Part shown: positions 28,299 to 37,312 of the stretch, piece after piece
How positions within the stretch are numbered: position 1 is the stretch's first letter
How the letters are laid out: each line of letters opens with the position of its first letter
DNA from: Capnocytophaga sp. oral taxon 338 str. F0234
GTDB lineage: Bacteria > Bacteroidota > Bacteroidia > Flavobacteriales > Flavobacteriaceae
Length of the DNA stretch: 64,000 nucleotides
Direction of reading: 5' to 3'
Assembly (NCBI RefSeq): GCF_000192225.1
Contig: NZ_GL872413.1
Location: 1,381,473-1,445,472, forward strand
Notes under the pieces: generated by a model
Told to the model about the DNA's origin: nothing
Seen by the model: the letters and a program-made list of their open reading frames with translations, nothing else
The model's database searches: none
Made by a program: the position numbers and the translations under genes

Positions 28299-28332
28299 AT
28301 TAAGGGGTGGACACTTCTCTGTCAGTTTTTTC

Positions 28333-28363
28333 TTGACATAGCTACAAAAATGTTGTATCTTTG
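28333..28363 (+). promoter_or_regulatory. Strong promoter of the DUF6291-type gene
   Basis: TTG (28333-28335, within TTGAC) and TATCTTTG (28356-28363) are 20 bases apart, 68 bases before the ATG at 28432. Confidence 0.7.
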
Positions 28364-28431
28364 CGGCGTTATTGAAGGAAGCACATCGCCCTTCATCTTC
28401 ATGATTTCAGTAAACAAATCTCTTCATTATT

Positions 28432-29241
28432 ATGAGAAAATTCTTCATCCTCTACAATGACATGCTCGAAGTACTTGACGAGCTCACCGACGAACAAGCC
28501 GGTAAACTCTTCAAAACCATCAAAGCCTATCAGCAACACCTAAACAATCATCTTGACCCTCAACCGCAAGAGATTCCTCCCTTCCCTGTGGATGACTTTG
28601 TAACTCGAATTGCCTTTGCCTCCTTCAAGGCTCAGTTCAACCGAGAAGCCAAACAGTGGAACCAAAGCGCCGTGAATAACAGAAAAAAGGGACGTATGGG
28701 AAACCTTAAGCGGTGGCATCCTGATATTTACAACAAAGTAGTAGCCCAAGAACTCTCCTTAGAAGAAGCTGAAGAGGAGGCTCGTAGTAAAAAAAACCGT
28801 CCTTCCAAGGGAAAAGAAACTAAAAAAGAGGAAAACATAGCGGAGCCTGCCCATAATTCTATGGAAAGTATCTCTATAGACCAGATTGTCCCTTATATTC
28901 CTAAAAAAAGGAATACATACTGGGAGATTAAACCCATAGAAGCACTTAAGGAGGAATACCTTAGCAATGAAAGGCTTACACAAGTAATGTTCAAGATACT
29001 AAATATCAACGATAAGCAACAGCTCTCTAAGCTCTTGTGTCAGTTCCACGAACACTTGGAATCACAGGGAGAATATGAGAAAGATATTCGGGACTACTGT
29101 AGCCATTTTAAGAATTGGATCCGGAAAAGGAAACAGGAGGAGGCGGTAGAGAAGCAGAAAAAAGCCGAAGAACAAGCACAATATCCCAGATACAGAACCT
29201 TTGGAATGAATGAACACGGGCAGGCGGTATACCTAGATTAA
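28432..29241 (+). CDS. DUF6291/DUF7833-type protein, possible mobile-element replication gene
   Basis: A 269-residue cytoplasmic protein. The N-terminal part FILYNDMLEVLDELTDEQAG (5-24) and the following ALFKT-like helix match the DUF6291 domain. The middle is charged (KKGRMGN, KKNRPSKGKETKK). The C-terminal part with LLCQFHEHLESQGEYEKDIR (about 200-219) and DYCSHFKNWIRKRKQ resembles the helical domain at the end of phage and plasmid replication proteins in Bacteroidota. Function is inferred only. It is alone, with its own promoter, between imperfect direct repeats. No integrase, helicase loader or phage structural gene is near. Confidence 0.72.
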   Translation: MRKFFILYNDMLEVLDELTDEQAGKLFKTIKAYQQHLNNHLDPQPQEIPPFPVDDFVTRIAFASFKAQFNREAKQWNQSAVNNRKKGRMGNLKRWHPDIYNKVVAQELSLEEAEEEARSKKNRPSKGKETKKEENIAEPAHNSMESISIDQIVPYIPKKRNTYWEIKPIEALKEEYLSNERLTQVMFKILNINDKQQLSKLLCQFHEHLESQGEYEKDIRDYCSHFKNWIRKRKQEEAVEKQKKAEEQAQYPRYRTFGMNEHGQAVYLD

Positions 29242-29259
29242 GTGAAAAGTGAAAAATAT

Positions 29260-29295
29260 AGTCGTGTGAGTGAGTATGTGAGTGAAAAATATAGC
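29260..29295. repeat. Right copy of the 36-base imperfect direct repeat
   Basis: This is the downstream partner of 28147-28182 (31 of 36 identical). It begins 18 bases after the DUF6291-type stop. Just before it, 29241-29256 reads AGTGAAAAGTGAAAAA, a member of the dispersed AAAAGTGAA family. Confidence 0.65.
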
Positions 29296-29312
29296 TTTTT
29301 TATATGATAGGC

Positions 29313-29885
29313 TTAGTGTACCCAATTGATCATTAGGCTTTTTACTTTAGCATCCTCTGGAATACTCTCTATAGTATAGGTATCATCCAAGGGAGGAAGT
29401 AAGTCATTCTGATCAAAAGTAAAGAAAAGGTTACTTCCTTTAGGCATAACTACTACTGTGGAAATCAATTGCTCAAAGTCAAACTCTTTATATACTTTTT
29501 TAATTTCACCGAAAGTACTTCTCAATGAGATATTTTTGTCAGTCGCATAGCGACCATCTAATACCTGAACTCCTTGTATATACTGAGGCTTACCTTCCTG
29601 AGGAATACTAGGAGTAAGTTCCAGTAACTGTTTTTTTCCTTTTCCTTTCTCAAAGACAAGAAATCGTTCATCACTTATATACCTAAATTCTCCTTCAAGA
29701 GATGTTTTAACTAATGAATCATTTCTATAAAGAGAATCCAACTGGATTATTTTAGTACTTTTAGTTAGTTCTCCTACACTGTTATTAGTAATTAAGAATT
29801 TTTTATCTGTCTTTGAACAAGCACTCATTAATATAGTTACTATAACTATAGGAAGGAATCTTTTAAAAATGTCTTTTTTACTCAT
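29313..29885 (-). CDS. Putative lipoprotein of unknown function
   Basis: A 190-residue protein with signal and lipobox MSAC (Cys near 23). The mature part is beta-rich and includes DRYATD-like and FTFDQNDLLPPLDDTY segments. I recognise no family. It begins 13 bases after the HerA-like gene and is probably co-transcribed with it, though lipoprotein and cytoplasmic ATPase have no obvious link. Confidence 0.65.
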   Translation of the reverse strand: MSKKDIFKRFLPIVIVTILMSACSKTDKKFLITNNSVGELTKSTKIIQLDSLYRNDSLVKTSLEGEFRYISDERFLVFEKGKGKKQLLELTPSIPQEGKPQYIQGVQVLDGRYATDKNISLRSTFGEIKKVYKEFDFEQLISTVVVMPKGSNLFFTFDQNDLLPPLDDTYTIESIPEDAKVKSLMINWVH

Positions 29886-29898
29886 TGGGACAGGTTTA

Positions 29899-31434
29899 TT
29901 ATTTTTTCATCAGTTTACTCAGTACACCAAAGACACCACGGACAAAAGTAGCGCTGGTTAGTAGTTTCACTATTGGGTTTTGAGCAGTACTCTTTTTGGG
30001 AGTAGCTTTAGGGGCTGTGGCTGTATTAGGGGTTCTTGTTTCCGTCTTTTTAGAGGTTTCCTCTTTAGCTGAAGCAGCATTAGTATTAGCAATCTTAGCA
30101 TTGAGTATCTCATAAGCACTTTCTCGGTCTATCACCTCATTGTATTTCTTTTTCAAGGAAGAGTGTTGTAGGACTTCCTTAATTTCATTATCAGAGAGAA
30201 TATCCATGCGGCTCATAGGGGCTCTCATCATAGTTGCCACCAAAGGTGTAGGACGTCCTTTAGCATCAAGAGCTGTTACAAAAGCCTCTCCTGTTCCCAG
30301 TGAAGTAAGGGATTCAGGTACATTATAGAAGGAAGTTTCAGGATAGTTCTGAGCTGTAAGCTTAATGGCTTGGCGATCTTTGGCTGTGAAAGCACGTAAG
30401 GCATGTTGAATTTTCAATCCTAACTGAGAGAGTACTGCATCGGGTACATCTGTAGGAGTTTGTGTACAGAAAATAATGCCTACTCCTTTGGAACGAATAA
30501 GTTTGACAATATTCTCCAGTTGGTTAAGTAATGCCTTAGAAGCCTGATTGAATATCAGGTGTGCTTCATCAATAAAGATAACGAGTTTAGGCTTATCCTG
30601 GTCTCCTATTTCTGGGAAAGTGTTATAGATTTCAGCTAATAAACAAAGCATGAAGGTAGAGAACATCTTGGGGCGGTCTTGTATATCGGTTAGGCGAATA
30701 ATATTAACCACTCCCCTACCCTTTTCATCTGTATGTAGGAGGTCTTCAGGTTCAAAACTTCTTTCACCAAAAAAGAGTTCTGCACCTTGATTTTCAAGTT
30801 CTACTATCTTACGTAAAATGGCACTGGTAGAAGAAGAGGATACTCGCCCGTATTCAGATTCAAATTCACTTTTTCCTTCCTCAGTGGCATATTGGAGTAC
30901 CTTCTTAAGGTCTTTTAGGTCTAAGAGAGGGTACTGGTGGTCATCACAGTATTTGAACACTACGGCAAGGACTCCTTCCTGCACATCGGAAAGATCTAAG
31001 ATACGAGAGAGGAGGACAGAACCAAATTCGGAGACTGTGGCACGCATACGCACGCCGTCCTGCTTGGAAATGGTTAGCAACTCTACAGGGAAAGCCTCTG
31101 GAAGATAGGGCAAGTTCATCTGAGCATGACGCTCTTTGATAAAAGGTTTTTCTTCTCCAATAGCTGCAATTCCACTGAGGTCTCCCTTAAGGTCCATAAG
31201 CAAGATAGGTACTCCTTCCTTGGAGAGATTTTCGGTAAGAGCCTGAAGGGTTTTTGTTTTACCAGTTCCTGTTGCCCCTGCAATAAGTCCATGCCTATTG
31301 AGATTCTTTAAGGGAATATTTACAAACAAATCTGCTATTGCTTTTCCCTGATACATAGCTCCTCCCAGTGTGATATATTTTCCATCCACAGTGTAACCTG
31401 CTTGAATGGTTTTTTTGAATTCTTCTAAGCTCAT
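29899..31434 (-). CDS. HerA/YjgR-like P-loop ATPase (DUF853)
   Basis: A 511-residue ATPase of the HerA-FtsK superfamily. Walker A is GATGTGKTKTL (52-62), preceded by HGLIAG. Walker B is LVIFIDEAHLIF near residue 287, and a glutamine sensor-like TQTPTDVP follows. The C-terminus (about 455-495) is a low-complexity Thr/Ala/Lys-rich linker with a final hydrophobic patch. Length and motifs match the DUF853/YjgR branch. HerA proteins work with the NurA nuclease in DNA end resection, but no NurA-like gene is adjacent, so the role is uncertain. Confidence 0.85.
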   Translation of the reverse strand: MSLEEFKKTIQAGYTVDGKYITLGGAMYQGKAIADLFVNIPLKNLNRHGLIAGATGTGKTKTLQALTENLSKEGVPILLMDLKGDLSGIAAIGEEKPFIKERHAQMNLPYLPEAFPVELLTISKQDGVRMRATVSEFGSVLLSRILDLSDVQEGVLAVVFKYCDDHQYPLLDLKDLKKVLQYATEEGKSEFESEYGRVSSSSTSAILRKIVELENQGAELFFGERSFEPEDLLHTDEKGRGVVNIIRLTDIQDRPKMFSTFMLCLLAEIYNTFPEIGDQDKPKLVIFIDEAHLIFNQASKALLNQLENIVKLIRSKGVGIIFCTQTPTDVPDAVLSQLGLKIQHALRAFTAKDRQAIKLTAQNYPETSFYNVPESLTSLGTGEAFVTALDAKGRPTPLVATMMRAPMSRMDILSDNEIKEVLQHSSLKKKYNEVIDRESAYEILNAKIANTNAASAKEETSKKTETRTPNTATAPKATPKKSTAQNPIVKLLTSATFVRGVFGVLSKLMKK

Positions 31435-31472
31435 TTTATTTAAAGTAGAAAGTAAAAGAAGTTATTTGGGTG

Positions 31473-31480
31473 CAAAAGTA
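31473..31480 (-). promoter_or_regulatory. -7 element for the HerA-like gene
   Basis: The minus strand reads TACTTTTG, matching TAnnTTTG, 39 bases before the ATG at 31434. A -33 box is not obvious. Confidence 0.5.
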
Positions 31481-31611
31481 CTTATTTTCCTTGAAAAAAA
31501 TAGTGTTTTAACGAAATTTTATTTCAAAAAGAATAAAAATAGAAAGGAATATGAATTTTATTCCTTGTAAAATTAATCACAAATCATTAGCTAATGAATC
31601 ATTATTATTTG

Positions 31612-31619
31612 TACCTTTG
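31612..31619 (+). promoter_or_regulatory. -7 element for thiL
   Basis: TACCTTTG matches TAnnTTTG and lies 24 bases before the ATG at 31644. It sets the thiL start, because the longer in-frame reading from 31551 would cross it. No TPP-riboswitch-like sequence was seen upstream. Confidence 0.55.
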
Positions 31620-31643
31620 CCCTCAAAATTAGTATTCTATTCC

Positions 31644-32687
31644 ATGTTAGAAGATAAGAACATTCACAAAACTTCGCTTGAGCAAATAGGAGAGTCTGGA
31701 CTGATAGATATCCTCACACAAGGTTTTCCCTTACGTAACCCTTCCTCTCTCAAAGGCATTGGTGATGATGGAGCCGTGATAGATTTTGCCCATGAAAAAG
31801 CAGTTATTTCTACGGATTTGCTTATAGAAGGTGTTCACTTTAACCTTTCCTATATGCCCTTAAAACATCTGGGATACAAAGCGGTAATGGTGAATCTTTC
31901 CGATATTTATGCTATGAATGCAATAGCTACTCAAATTACTGTGTCCATAGCTGTCTCCAATCGTTTTCCTTTGGAAGCTTTAGAAGAGCTTTATGAAGGA
32001 ATTCGCTTGGCTTGTGATATTTATAAGGTTGATTTGGTAGGCGGAGATACTACCTCTTCCTTGCGAGGACTGATTATCTCGGTTACCTCCATAGGGAAGG
32101 CACCTTTAGAGAAAATTGTTTATCGCAATGGAGCTAAGGAAAATGATCTTATTGTAGTGAGTGGTGATTTAGGAAGTGCTTATATGGGATTACAGGTATT
32201 GGAAAGAGAAAATGAGGTGTTCAAGGTAAATCCTAATTTGCAACCAGATTTGGAACCCTATCAATACCTTATTGAAAGGCAACTTAAGCCTGAAGCACGT
32301 AAAGATATAGTACTCTTATTGGAAAAATTGGGAGTGAAGCCTACTTCCATGATGGACATCAGTGATGGGCTTTCCTCTGAGCTTTTGCATATCTGTAAAC
32401 AATCTCAAGTAGGGTGTCGCTTAATGGAAGAAAAAATTCCTCTTGATCCTGTGCTAATAAATGCTTGTGAGGAATTTAACCTCAGTAGTACTATGGTAGC
32501 CCTTAGTGGTGGAGAAGATTATGAACTACTCTTTACTATTTCCCAAGCAGATTATGATAAGATAAAAGGCAATCCTAACTTAAGTGTAATTGGCTATATT
32601 ACAGATGCTTCACAAGGTTGTAACCTTATTACTCGTGCTAATGAGGCTATTCCTTTGGAAGCTCGTGGTTGGAATGCTTTTAGATAA
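31644..32687 (+). CDS. thiL: Thiamine-monophosphate kinase
   Basis: A 347-residue kinase that makes thiamine diphosphate from thiamine monophosphate and ATP. The AIRS/PurM-fold N-domain shows GIGDDGAVID (about 37-46), STDLLIEGVHF and VNLSDIYAMNA (Mg-ATP site). The central VGGDTT and the C-domain MMDISDGLS and SGGEDYELLFT match ThiL. The ATG at 31644 is preferred to the 31-codon extension lying over the promoter. ThiDP is used by MenD elsewhere in the window. Confidence 0.95.
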   Translation: MLEDKNIHKTSLEQIGESGLIDILTQGFPLRNPSSLKGIGDDGAVIDFAHEKAVISTDLLIEGVHFNLSYMPLKHLGYKAVMVNLSDIYAMNAIATQITVSIAVSNRFPLEALEELYEGIRLACDIYKVDLVGGDTTSSLRGLIISVTSIGKAPLEKIVYRNGAKENDLIVVSGDLGSAYMGLQVLERENEVFKVNPNLQPDLEPYQYLIERQLKPEARKDIVLLLEKLGVKPTSMMDISDGLSSELLHICKQSQVGCRLMEEKIPLDPVLINACEEFNLSSTMVALSGGEDYELLFTISQADYDKIKGNPNLSVIGYITDASQGCNLITRANEAIPLEARGWNAFR

Positions 32688-32710
32688 AAAGTGAAATTAT
32701 TCAAAATTTC

Positions 32711-32741
32711 TTAGGAAATTCATTTTTTTTACGTATATTTG
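32711..32741 (+). promoter_or_regulatory. Promoter of the SPOR protein gene
   Basis: TATATTTG (32734-32741) lies 39 bases before the ATG. TTAG at 32711-32714, 19 bases further up, is a partial -33 match. Confidence 0.6.
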
Positions 32742-32780
32742 CCTCCTAATTTGTGAAATTTGTAAATAAAAACTAAGCTT

Positions 32781-34436
32781 ATGAGAACGGTTCTTAGCTT
32801 TATCCTTACCCTTTCTGTAGGAGCTACACTGCTCGCTCAAGAGAGTGATACGCTGACCACTCGCTATAAGGTACTTGCCAAAGGAAACCTTTATATTACA
32901 GGAAATAATATTCTTAATCGGCAAGAGGGAAAAAAACTCTCAGCCAATAAGGCTAATGATGATACTACAACAGGTATGAAAGTCAATGATAACCAGACTA
33001 TGGAATACATTGATATAGATAAAGATAAGAATACTTTCTCCTCAAGTGCTGCTAATGTTCTTCTCCCTAAGAATAGCAAAATCCTTTTTGCGGGACTCTA
33101 TTGGAGTGCCACTTATCCCTTTGAACGAGGAGAGTTAAAGGCAGGTAAGGTAGTTATTTCAGATGCCAAACGAGAACCTGTAGAGGAAGTGCTCCTAAAG
33201 CTTCCCAAAGGGAAATATACCTCCGTAAAGGGGCAGTTTGTTTTTGATGGTAGTACTGATTCTCGCTTTATTGACAAAAATGCTCCTTATGTGATGTTTG
33301 CCGATGTTACTAAACTGCTTCAGGAAGCCAAACGTTTGGACGGAGAGTACACTGTTGCCAACATACGATCTGCTAAAGGAATGATTACCGGTGGAGCTTG
33401 TGCTGGGTGGGCACTTGTTATCGCTTATGAGAATCCACAAGAGCCTTTTAGAAAAATAGATATTAAGGATGGTTTCTTGGCAGTGAAGGAAAGTAAGGAT
33501 GTTATCTTTACTAATTTCAAAATTCCTTCTGTAAAAGAAGTATTCCCCCGCCTTATAGGAGCTGCATTGGATGCCGATATTGACCAAGGGGAGAATAAAA
33601 TGGGAATCTTCTCTCAAAAAGTAGGTATCTATATGGAAACACGAACAAGAAAAGTAAAAAATTTCCTTAATAGTTCTATTACTTATGGAGAAGATATTAT
33701 TAAGGAAAGAAAGCCTAATAGTAAAAATACTTTAGGGATAGATATTTTCTCTGTAGAAGTACCTAATTATGATTTTGAAGTATTTCCAGTAGGGGGTGAT
33801 TTTCTAAGGGTGAACTTCTCTTCCACCCATGATGAATTCTATACTTACCTCTTGGGGTTGGCTATACATACGGAAGAGGGCACTTCCTTACGGGATGAGG
33901 AAGTGGATAGAATCCTAGGAAAGAAGCCAACTCCTAAGCCTGTAACCCATCAAGCCCAAACACCTGTAAGTACTCAGGAAAAGCAACCTGTCTCAACTGC
34001 AGTACAACCTAAAACAACCCTGCAGCCCAAAACAGAAGTGGCTCAAGCGGGTATTGCTAAAGTGACCAATACTCAAAATCCTATCTCAAAACCTGTACAA
34101 CAACAGCCTTCCTCACAGTCAGTTTCTGAAAAGGCAGAAATCCCTTCTAATGTGTATAAGATAAAAGTAGATAATGTAAAGAAAGGTTGTTATCTTATCT
34201 TAGGGGCTTATTCTTCTAAAGAAAATGTAGATAAATACATATTCAACCTCCGACAAAAAGGAATGCATGCAGAAGGTTCTTTCTTCTATCCTGTTAAGAA
34301 TTTGCATTATGCTTATTCTTATTATCTTCCTACTTATGAGGAAGCTCTCAAGAAGCAAAGGGAAGTAAATACACTTAAAAAAGCAAATCCTGCTCTTGAG
34401 AAAGTGAAAGATGTTTGGATACTTATTGTTGAATAA
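32781..34436 (+). CDS. Exported adhesin-like N-domain fused to a SPOR domain
   Basis: A 551-residue exported protein. It has a signal peptide (1-20, ending LLAQ) and a large N-domain (about 25-370) that resembles the N-terminal part of flavobacterial surface/adhesin proteins, with YIDIDKDKNTFSSSAANVLL (76-95) and FAGLYWSATYP (103-113). A Pro/Gln/Thr-rich linker (about 380-465) leads to a SPOR-like domain (about 467-551) with CYLILGAYSSKENVDKY. SPOR domains bind denuded peptidoglycan at division sites. It lacks a type IX secretion C-terminal signal. The combination suggests a periplasmic or wall-tethered protein. It is its own transcription unit. Confidence 0.72.
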   Translation: MRTVLSFILTLSVGATLLAQESDTLTTRYKVLAKGNLYITGNNILNRQEGKKLSANKANDDTTTGMKVNDNQTMEYIDIDKDKNTFSSSAANVLLPKNSKILFAGLYWSATYPFERGELKAGKVVISDAKREPVEEVLLKLPKGKYTSVKGQFVFDGSTDSRFIDKNAPYVMFADVTKLLQEAKRLDGEYTVANIRSAKGMITGGACAGWALVIAYENPQEPFRKIDIKDGFLAVKESKDVIFTNFKIPSVKEVFPRLIGAALDADIDQGENKMGIFSQKVGIYMETRTRKVKNFLNSSITYGEDIIKERKPNSKNTLGIDIFSVEVPNYDFEVFPVGGDFLRVNFSSTHDEFYTYLLGLAIHTEEGTSLRDEEVDRILGKKPTPKPVTHQAQTPVSTQEKQPVSTAVQPKTTLQPKTEVAQAGIAKVTNTQNPISKPVQQQPSSQSVSEKAEIPSNVYKIKVDNVKKGCYLILGAYSSKENVDKYIFNLRQKGMHAEGSFFYPVKNLHYAYSYYLPTYEEALKKQREVNTLKKANPALEKVKDVWILIVE

Positions 34437-34521
34437 TTAGCTGTATATTAATTATTCAGATGTCATATAGCTAACTGAAAATATTTTTTTTCATGCAGAA
34501 GGTTATTTGATAAATATTTTA

Positions 34522-34529
34522 TATTTTTG
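34522..34529 (+). promoter_or_regulatory. -7 element for the hydrolase-engB unit
   Basis: TATTTTTG matches TAnnTTTG, 22 bases before the ATG at 34552. The nearest TTTG (34506-34509) is only 12 bases away, so the -33 box is unsure. Confidence 0.45.
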
Positions 34530-34551
34530 TAGTCAATAGAACCAAAAAGAA

Positions 34552-35316
34552 ATGATAAATCTTTTTCGTAAAAAAGAAGACAAATTCTCCTATATAGAGA
34601 AAGGTGAGGGAGTTCCAATAATCCTATTACATGGGCTTATGGGGGGGCTTAGTAACTTTGATAGCACTATTGAGTTCTTTTCAAGAAATTACAAAGTAAT
34701 AGCTCCAGAATTGCCCATATATGACCTTCCTTTGCTCTCAAGTACAGTAAAAAACCTTACCAATTGGCTTACTCGCTTCATTAATCACAAAGGTTTTGAG
34801 CAGGTTATTCTTCTGGGAAATTCTTTAGGTGGGCATATAGGGTTACTTTATACTAAGTTACATCCCAAAAAGGTAAAAGCCCTTATCCTTACAGGGAGTT
34901 CCGGATTATACGAAAGTGCTATGGGAGACAGTTACCCTAAGCGAGGTAGTTATGAGTTTATTCAAAAGAAATGTCAAGATGTGTTCTATGATCCTGAAAC
35001 AGCTACTAAGGAGTTGGTAGATGAAATATTTGCTATCGTAAATGACCGTACTAAGGTGATCAAAACTCTTTCTATTGCAAAGAGTGCTATTCGTCATAAT
35101 ATGGCTAAGGATTTACCAAATATGAAAACCCCCACTTGTCTTATCTGGGGAAAAAATGACCCTGTGACACCGCCGAAAGTAGCTGAGGAGTTTTACGAAC
35201 TATTACCTAATGCTTCTCTTTATTGGATAGACAAATGTGGACATGCTCCTATGATGGAACATCCAGACCAGTTTAATGAAGTATTGAACAAATGGCTTAC
35301 AGCTAATAACTTGTAA
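34552..35316 (+). CDS. Alpha/beta-fold hydrolase
   Basis: A 254-residue alpha/beta hydrolase. The oxyanion-hole loop is LLHGLMGG (25-32), the nucleophile elbow GNSLGG (Ser near 87), the acid is in [11 protein letters not shown], and the catalytic His is in [11 protein letters not shown]. It resembles the 2-hydroxymuconic semialdehyde hydrolase/MhpC-like group, with no substrate visible. It is 1 base upstream of engB, and this pairing recurs in flavobacteria as far as I recall. Confidence 0.85.
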   Translation: MINLFRKKEDKFSYIEKGEGVPIILLHGLMGGLSNFDSTIEFFSRNYKVIAPELPIYDLPLLSSTVKNLTNWLTRFINHKGFEQVILLGNSLGGHIGLLYTKLHPKKVKALILTGSSGLYESAMGDSYPKRGSYEFIQKKCQDVFYDPETATKELVDEIFAIVNDRTKVIKTLSIAKSAIRHNMAKDLPNMKTPTCLIWGKNDPVTPPKVAEEFYELLPNASLYWIDKCGHAPMMEHPDQFNEVLNKWLTANNL

Positions 35317-35317
35317 G

Positions 35318-35920
35318 ATGGAAATCAGACAAGCCTCCTTTGTAATGAGTAATACTCAGATTGCTAAGTGCCCTGCTCATGGATTAGCCGAATATGCTTT
35401 TATAGGTAGGTCTAATGTAGGAAAATCCTCCCTTATTAATATGCTTACCAATCATAAGGGACTTGCTAAAACTTCCTCTAAACCAGGGAAAACACAGCTT
35501 ATCAATCATTTTCTTATTAATAAAAATTGGTATTTAGTGGATTTGCCGGGGTATGGGTATGCACAAGTGTCCAAGCAGTCTAAGAGAGTCTTCCAGCAAT
35601 TTATTACAGATTATTTTAAGAAACGCAAGGAACTTGTTTGTGCTTTTGTCTTAGTGGATATACGTCATAAGCCTCAGAAGATTGACTTAGAGTTCATGCA
35701 ATGGCTGGGAGAAAATACAATCCCTTTTGCTATCATCTTTACCAAAGCGGACAAACTCACTGACAAACTTATAGAGGAACATATAACTGCCTATCAGGGA
35801 ATCCTCTTAGAGCAATGGGAGGAGATGCCTCCTTACTTTATCTCTTCTTCTGTAAATAAGTTAGGAAGAACTGAAATACTCAATTATATAGAAGATATCA
35901 ATAATTCATTAACGCACTGA
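35318..35920 (+). CDS. engB: Ribosome biogenesis GTP-binding protein YsxC/EngB
   Basis: A 200-residue TRAFAC-class GTPase for assembly of the large ribosomal subunit. G1 is GRSNVGKSS (29-37), G2 is [10 protein letters not shown]3 is DLPGYGYA, G4 is FTKADK and G5 is ISSS near the C-terminus. Length is typical for EngB. It follows the hydrolase gene by 1 base and precedes the PaaK-like gene by 22 bases. Confidence 0.95.
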   Translation: MEIRQASFVMSNTQIAKCPAHGLAEYAFIGRSNVGKSSLINMLTNHKGLAKTSSKPGKTQLINHFLINKNWYLVDLPGYGYAQVSKQSKRVFQQFITDYFKKRKELVCAFVLVDIRHKPQKIDLEFMQWLGENTIPFAIIFTKADKLTDKLIEEHITAYQGILLEQWEEMPPYFISSSVNKLGRTEILNYIEDINNSLTH

Positions 35921-35942
35921 TATTTTCTTTATGTTTATCCCC

Positions 35943-37234
35943 ATGATACCTGAAATAGAAAAAAAAGTAAAGCTGAAATCCAACAATTTCAAGAGAAAAA
36001 ACTTCAAGAACTCTTACAATATCTCAAAGAAAAATCTCCTTATTATCAGCGTATATTTAAGGAGAATGATATTGATATAGAGAAAATAAAAACTTTAGAT
36101 GACCTTCAGAGACTTCCTACCACTTCCAAGGATGACCTCCAGTACTATAATGATGATTTCCTTTGTGTCCCTAAAACAGCCATTGTGGACTATGCCTCTA
36201 CCTCGGGGACTCTGGGAACCCCTGTTACTTTTGGACTCACGGATAAGGATTTAGACCGTTTGGCGTATAATGAGGCTATTTCTCTCTCCTGCGGAGGAAT
36301 TCAAAAGGGAGATGTCGTACAGCTAATGACTACTATTGACCGAAGATTCATGGCAGGATTGGCTTATTTTCTGGGAATTCGTAGGCTTGGGGCAAGCATT
36401 GTTCGTATAGGTGCTGGAATTCCAGAACTCCAATGGGATTCTATAAACTCTTACCATCCTAAGTATTTGATAGCGGTGCCTTCTTTCCTATTGAAAATGA
36501 TAGAATATGCCGAAAAAAATAATATTGACTACTTAAGATCGTCTATAAAAGGGGTTATTTGTATAGGAGAAACACTTCGTGAACAGGATTTCTCCCCTAA
36601 CTTACTCACTCAAAAGATTATGGAAAAATGGCCATCCATTGCGCTATATTCCACCTATGCTTCTACTGAGATGAGTACTACTTTTACGGAATGTGAATAT
36701 AAACATGGTGGTCACCATCATCCTGAACTAATTATTACTGAAGTATTGGATGAACAGGGGAATGCCCTTCCCTTAGGAGAACTGGGAGAGCTTACCATTA
36801 CCACTCTTGGAGTAGAAGGTATGCCTTTGCTACGTTTTCGCACAGGGGACATGGTAACTCTTTATCAAGATAAATGCCCTTGTGGAAGGAATACTATAAG
36901 AGTAAGTCCTGTGGTAGGCAGAAAGCAACAAATGATAAAATATAAAGGAACTACCTTATACCCCCCTGTATTGATGGATTTATTGACTGAGTTCACTCAA
37001 GTGGAGAACTACATCATAGAAATTAGTAATAATGAAATCCTCACCGATGAAATCCTTATTAAAATAGGCACTCATACTCCTTCAGAGGCTCTTAAAGAAG
37101 AAATAGCCAATCACTTCCGTGCTAAAATGCGGGTGGTACCCAAGATAGAATTCTATCAGGTGGAAGCTATAGAAAAACAACTTTATCCTAAGGGAAGCCG
37201 TAAGCCCGTAAAATTCATTGACAAACGAAAGTAA
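35943..37234 (+). pseudogene. Phenylacetate-CoA ligase-like (PaaK family) gene with -1 frameshift at an A8 tract
   Basis: The reading frame from the ATG at 35943 begins MIPEIEKK and then goes out of frame. The other frame, from 35954 on, carries the whole enzyme: SKAEIQQFQEKKLQELLQ, KSPYYQRIF, PTTSKDD, then the adenylate motif ASTSGTLGTPVTF, with RTGDM near the C-terminus. The junction is an A8 run at 35959-35966. One extra A would join both parts into a normal ligase of about 430 residues. The second part could alternatively start at the GTG at 36185, but it would then lack the conserved N-terminus. It may be a true inactive gene, slippage-dependent, or a sequencing error. Confidence 0.8.
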
Positions 37235-37312
37235 TTTTGAGTTTATATTCTTTATAAGCTTCCATACCAAGTATTCACATATTCAAGCACTGCGTATTTG
37301 CTTTAAGTTTTA

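Larger units (their letters stand above)
27927..28431. other. 505-base gene-free stretch with short repeats
   Basis: No credible gene is seen. Region 27975-28080 is A-rich with a (GAA)n run near 28025-28040. Positions 28147-28300 hold several short direct and inverted repeats, listed separately. The right end carries a strong promoter for the DUF6291-type gene. Confidence 0.6.

Noticed and set aside
28147-28300. CRISPR array
   Set aside because: The repeats are short, irregular (periods 14, 21, 42) and have no unique spacers of constant length; no cas gene is near.
28432-29241. Prophage remnant
   Set aside because: Only one gene resembles mobile-element proteins; integrase, terminase, portal and tail genes are absent.
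31551-31643. 31-codon extension of ThiL
   Set aside because: It contains the TACCTTTG element and no family similarity; the ATG at 31644 fits.
31435-31643. TPP riboswitch upstream of thiL
   Set aside because: No CTGAGA-type conserved core or paired stems could be found.
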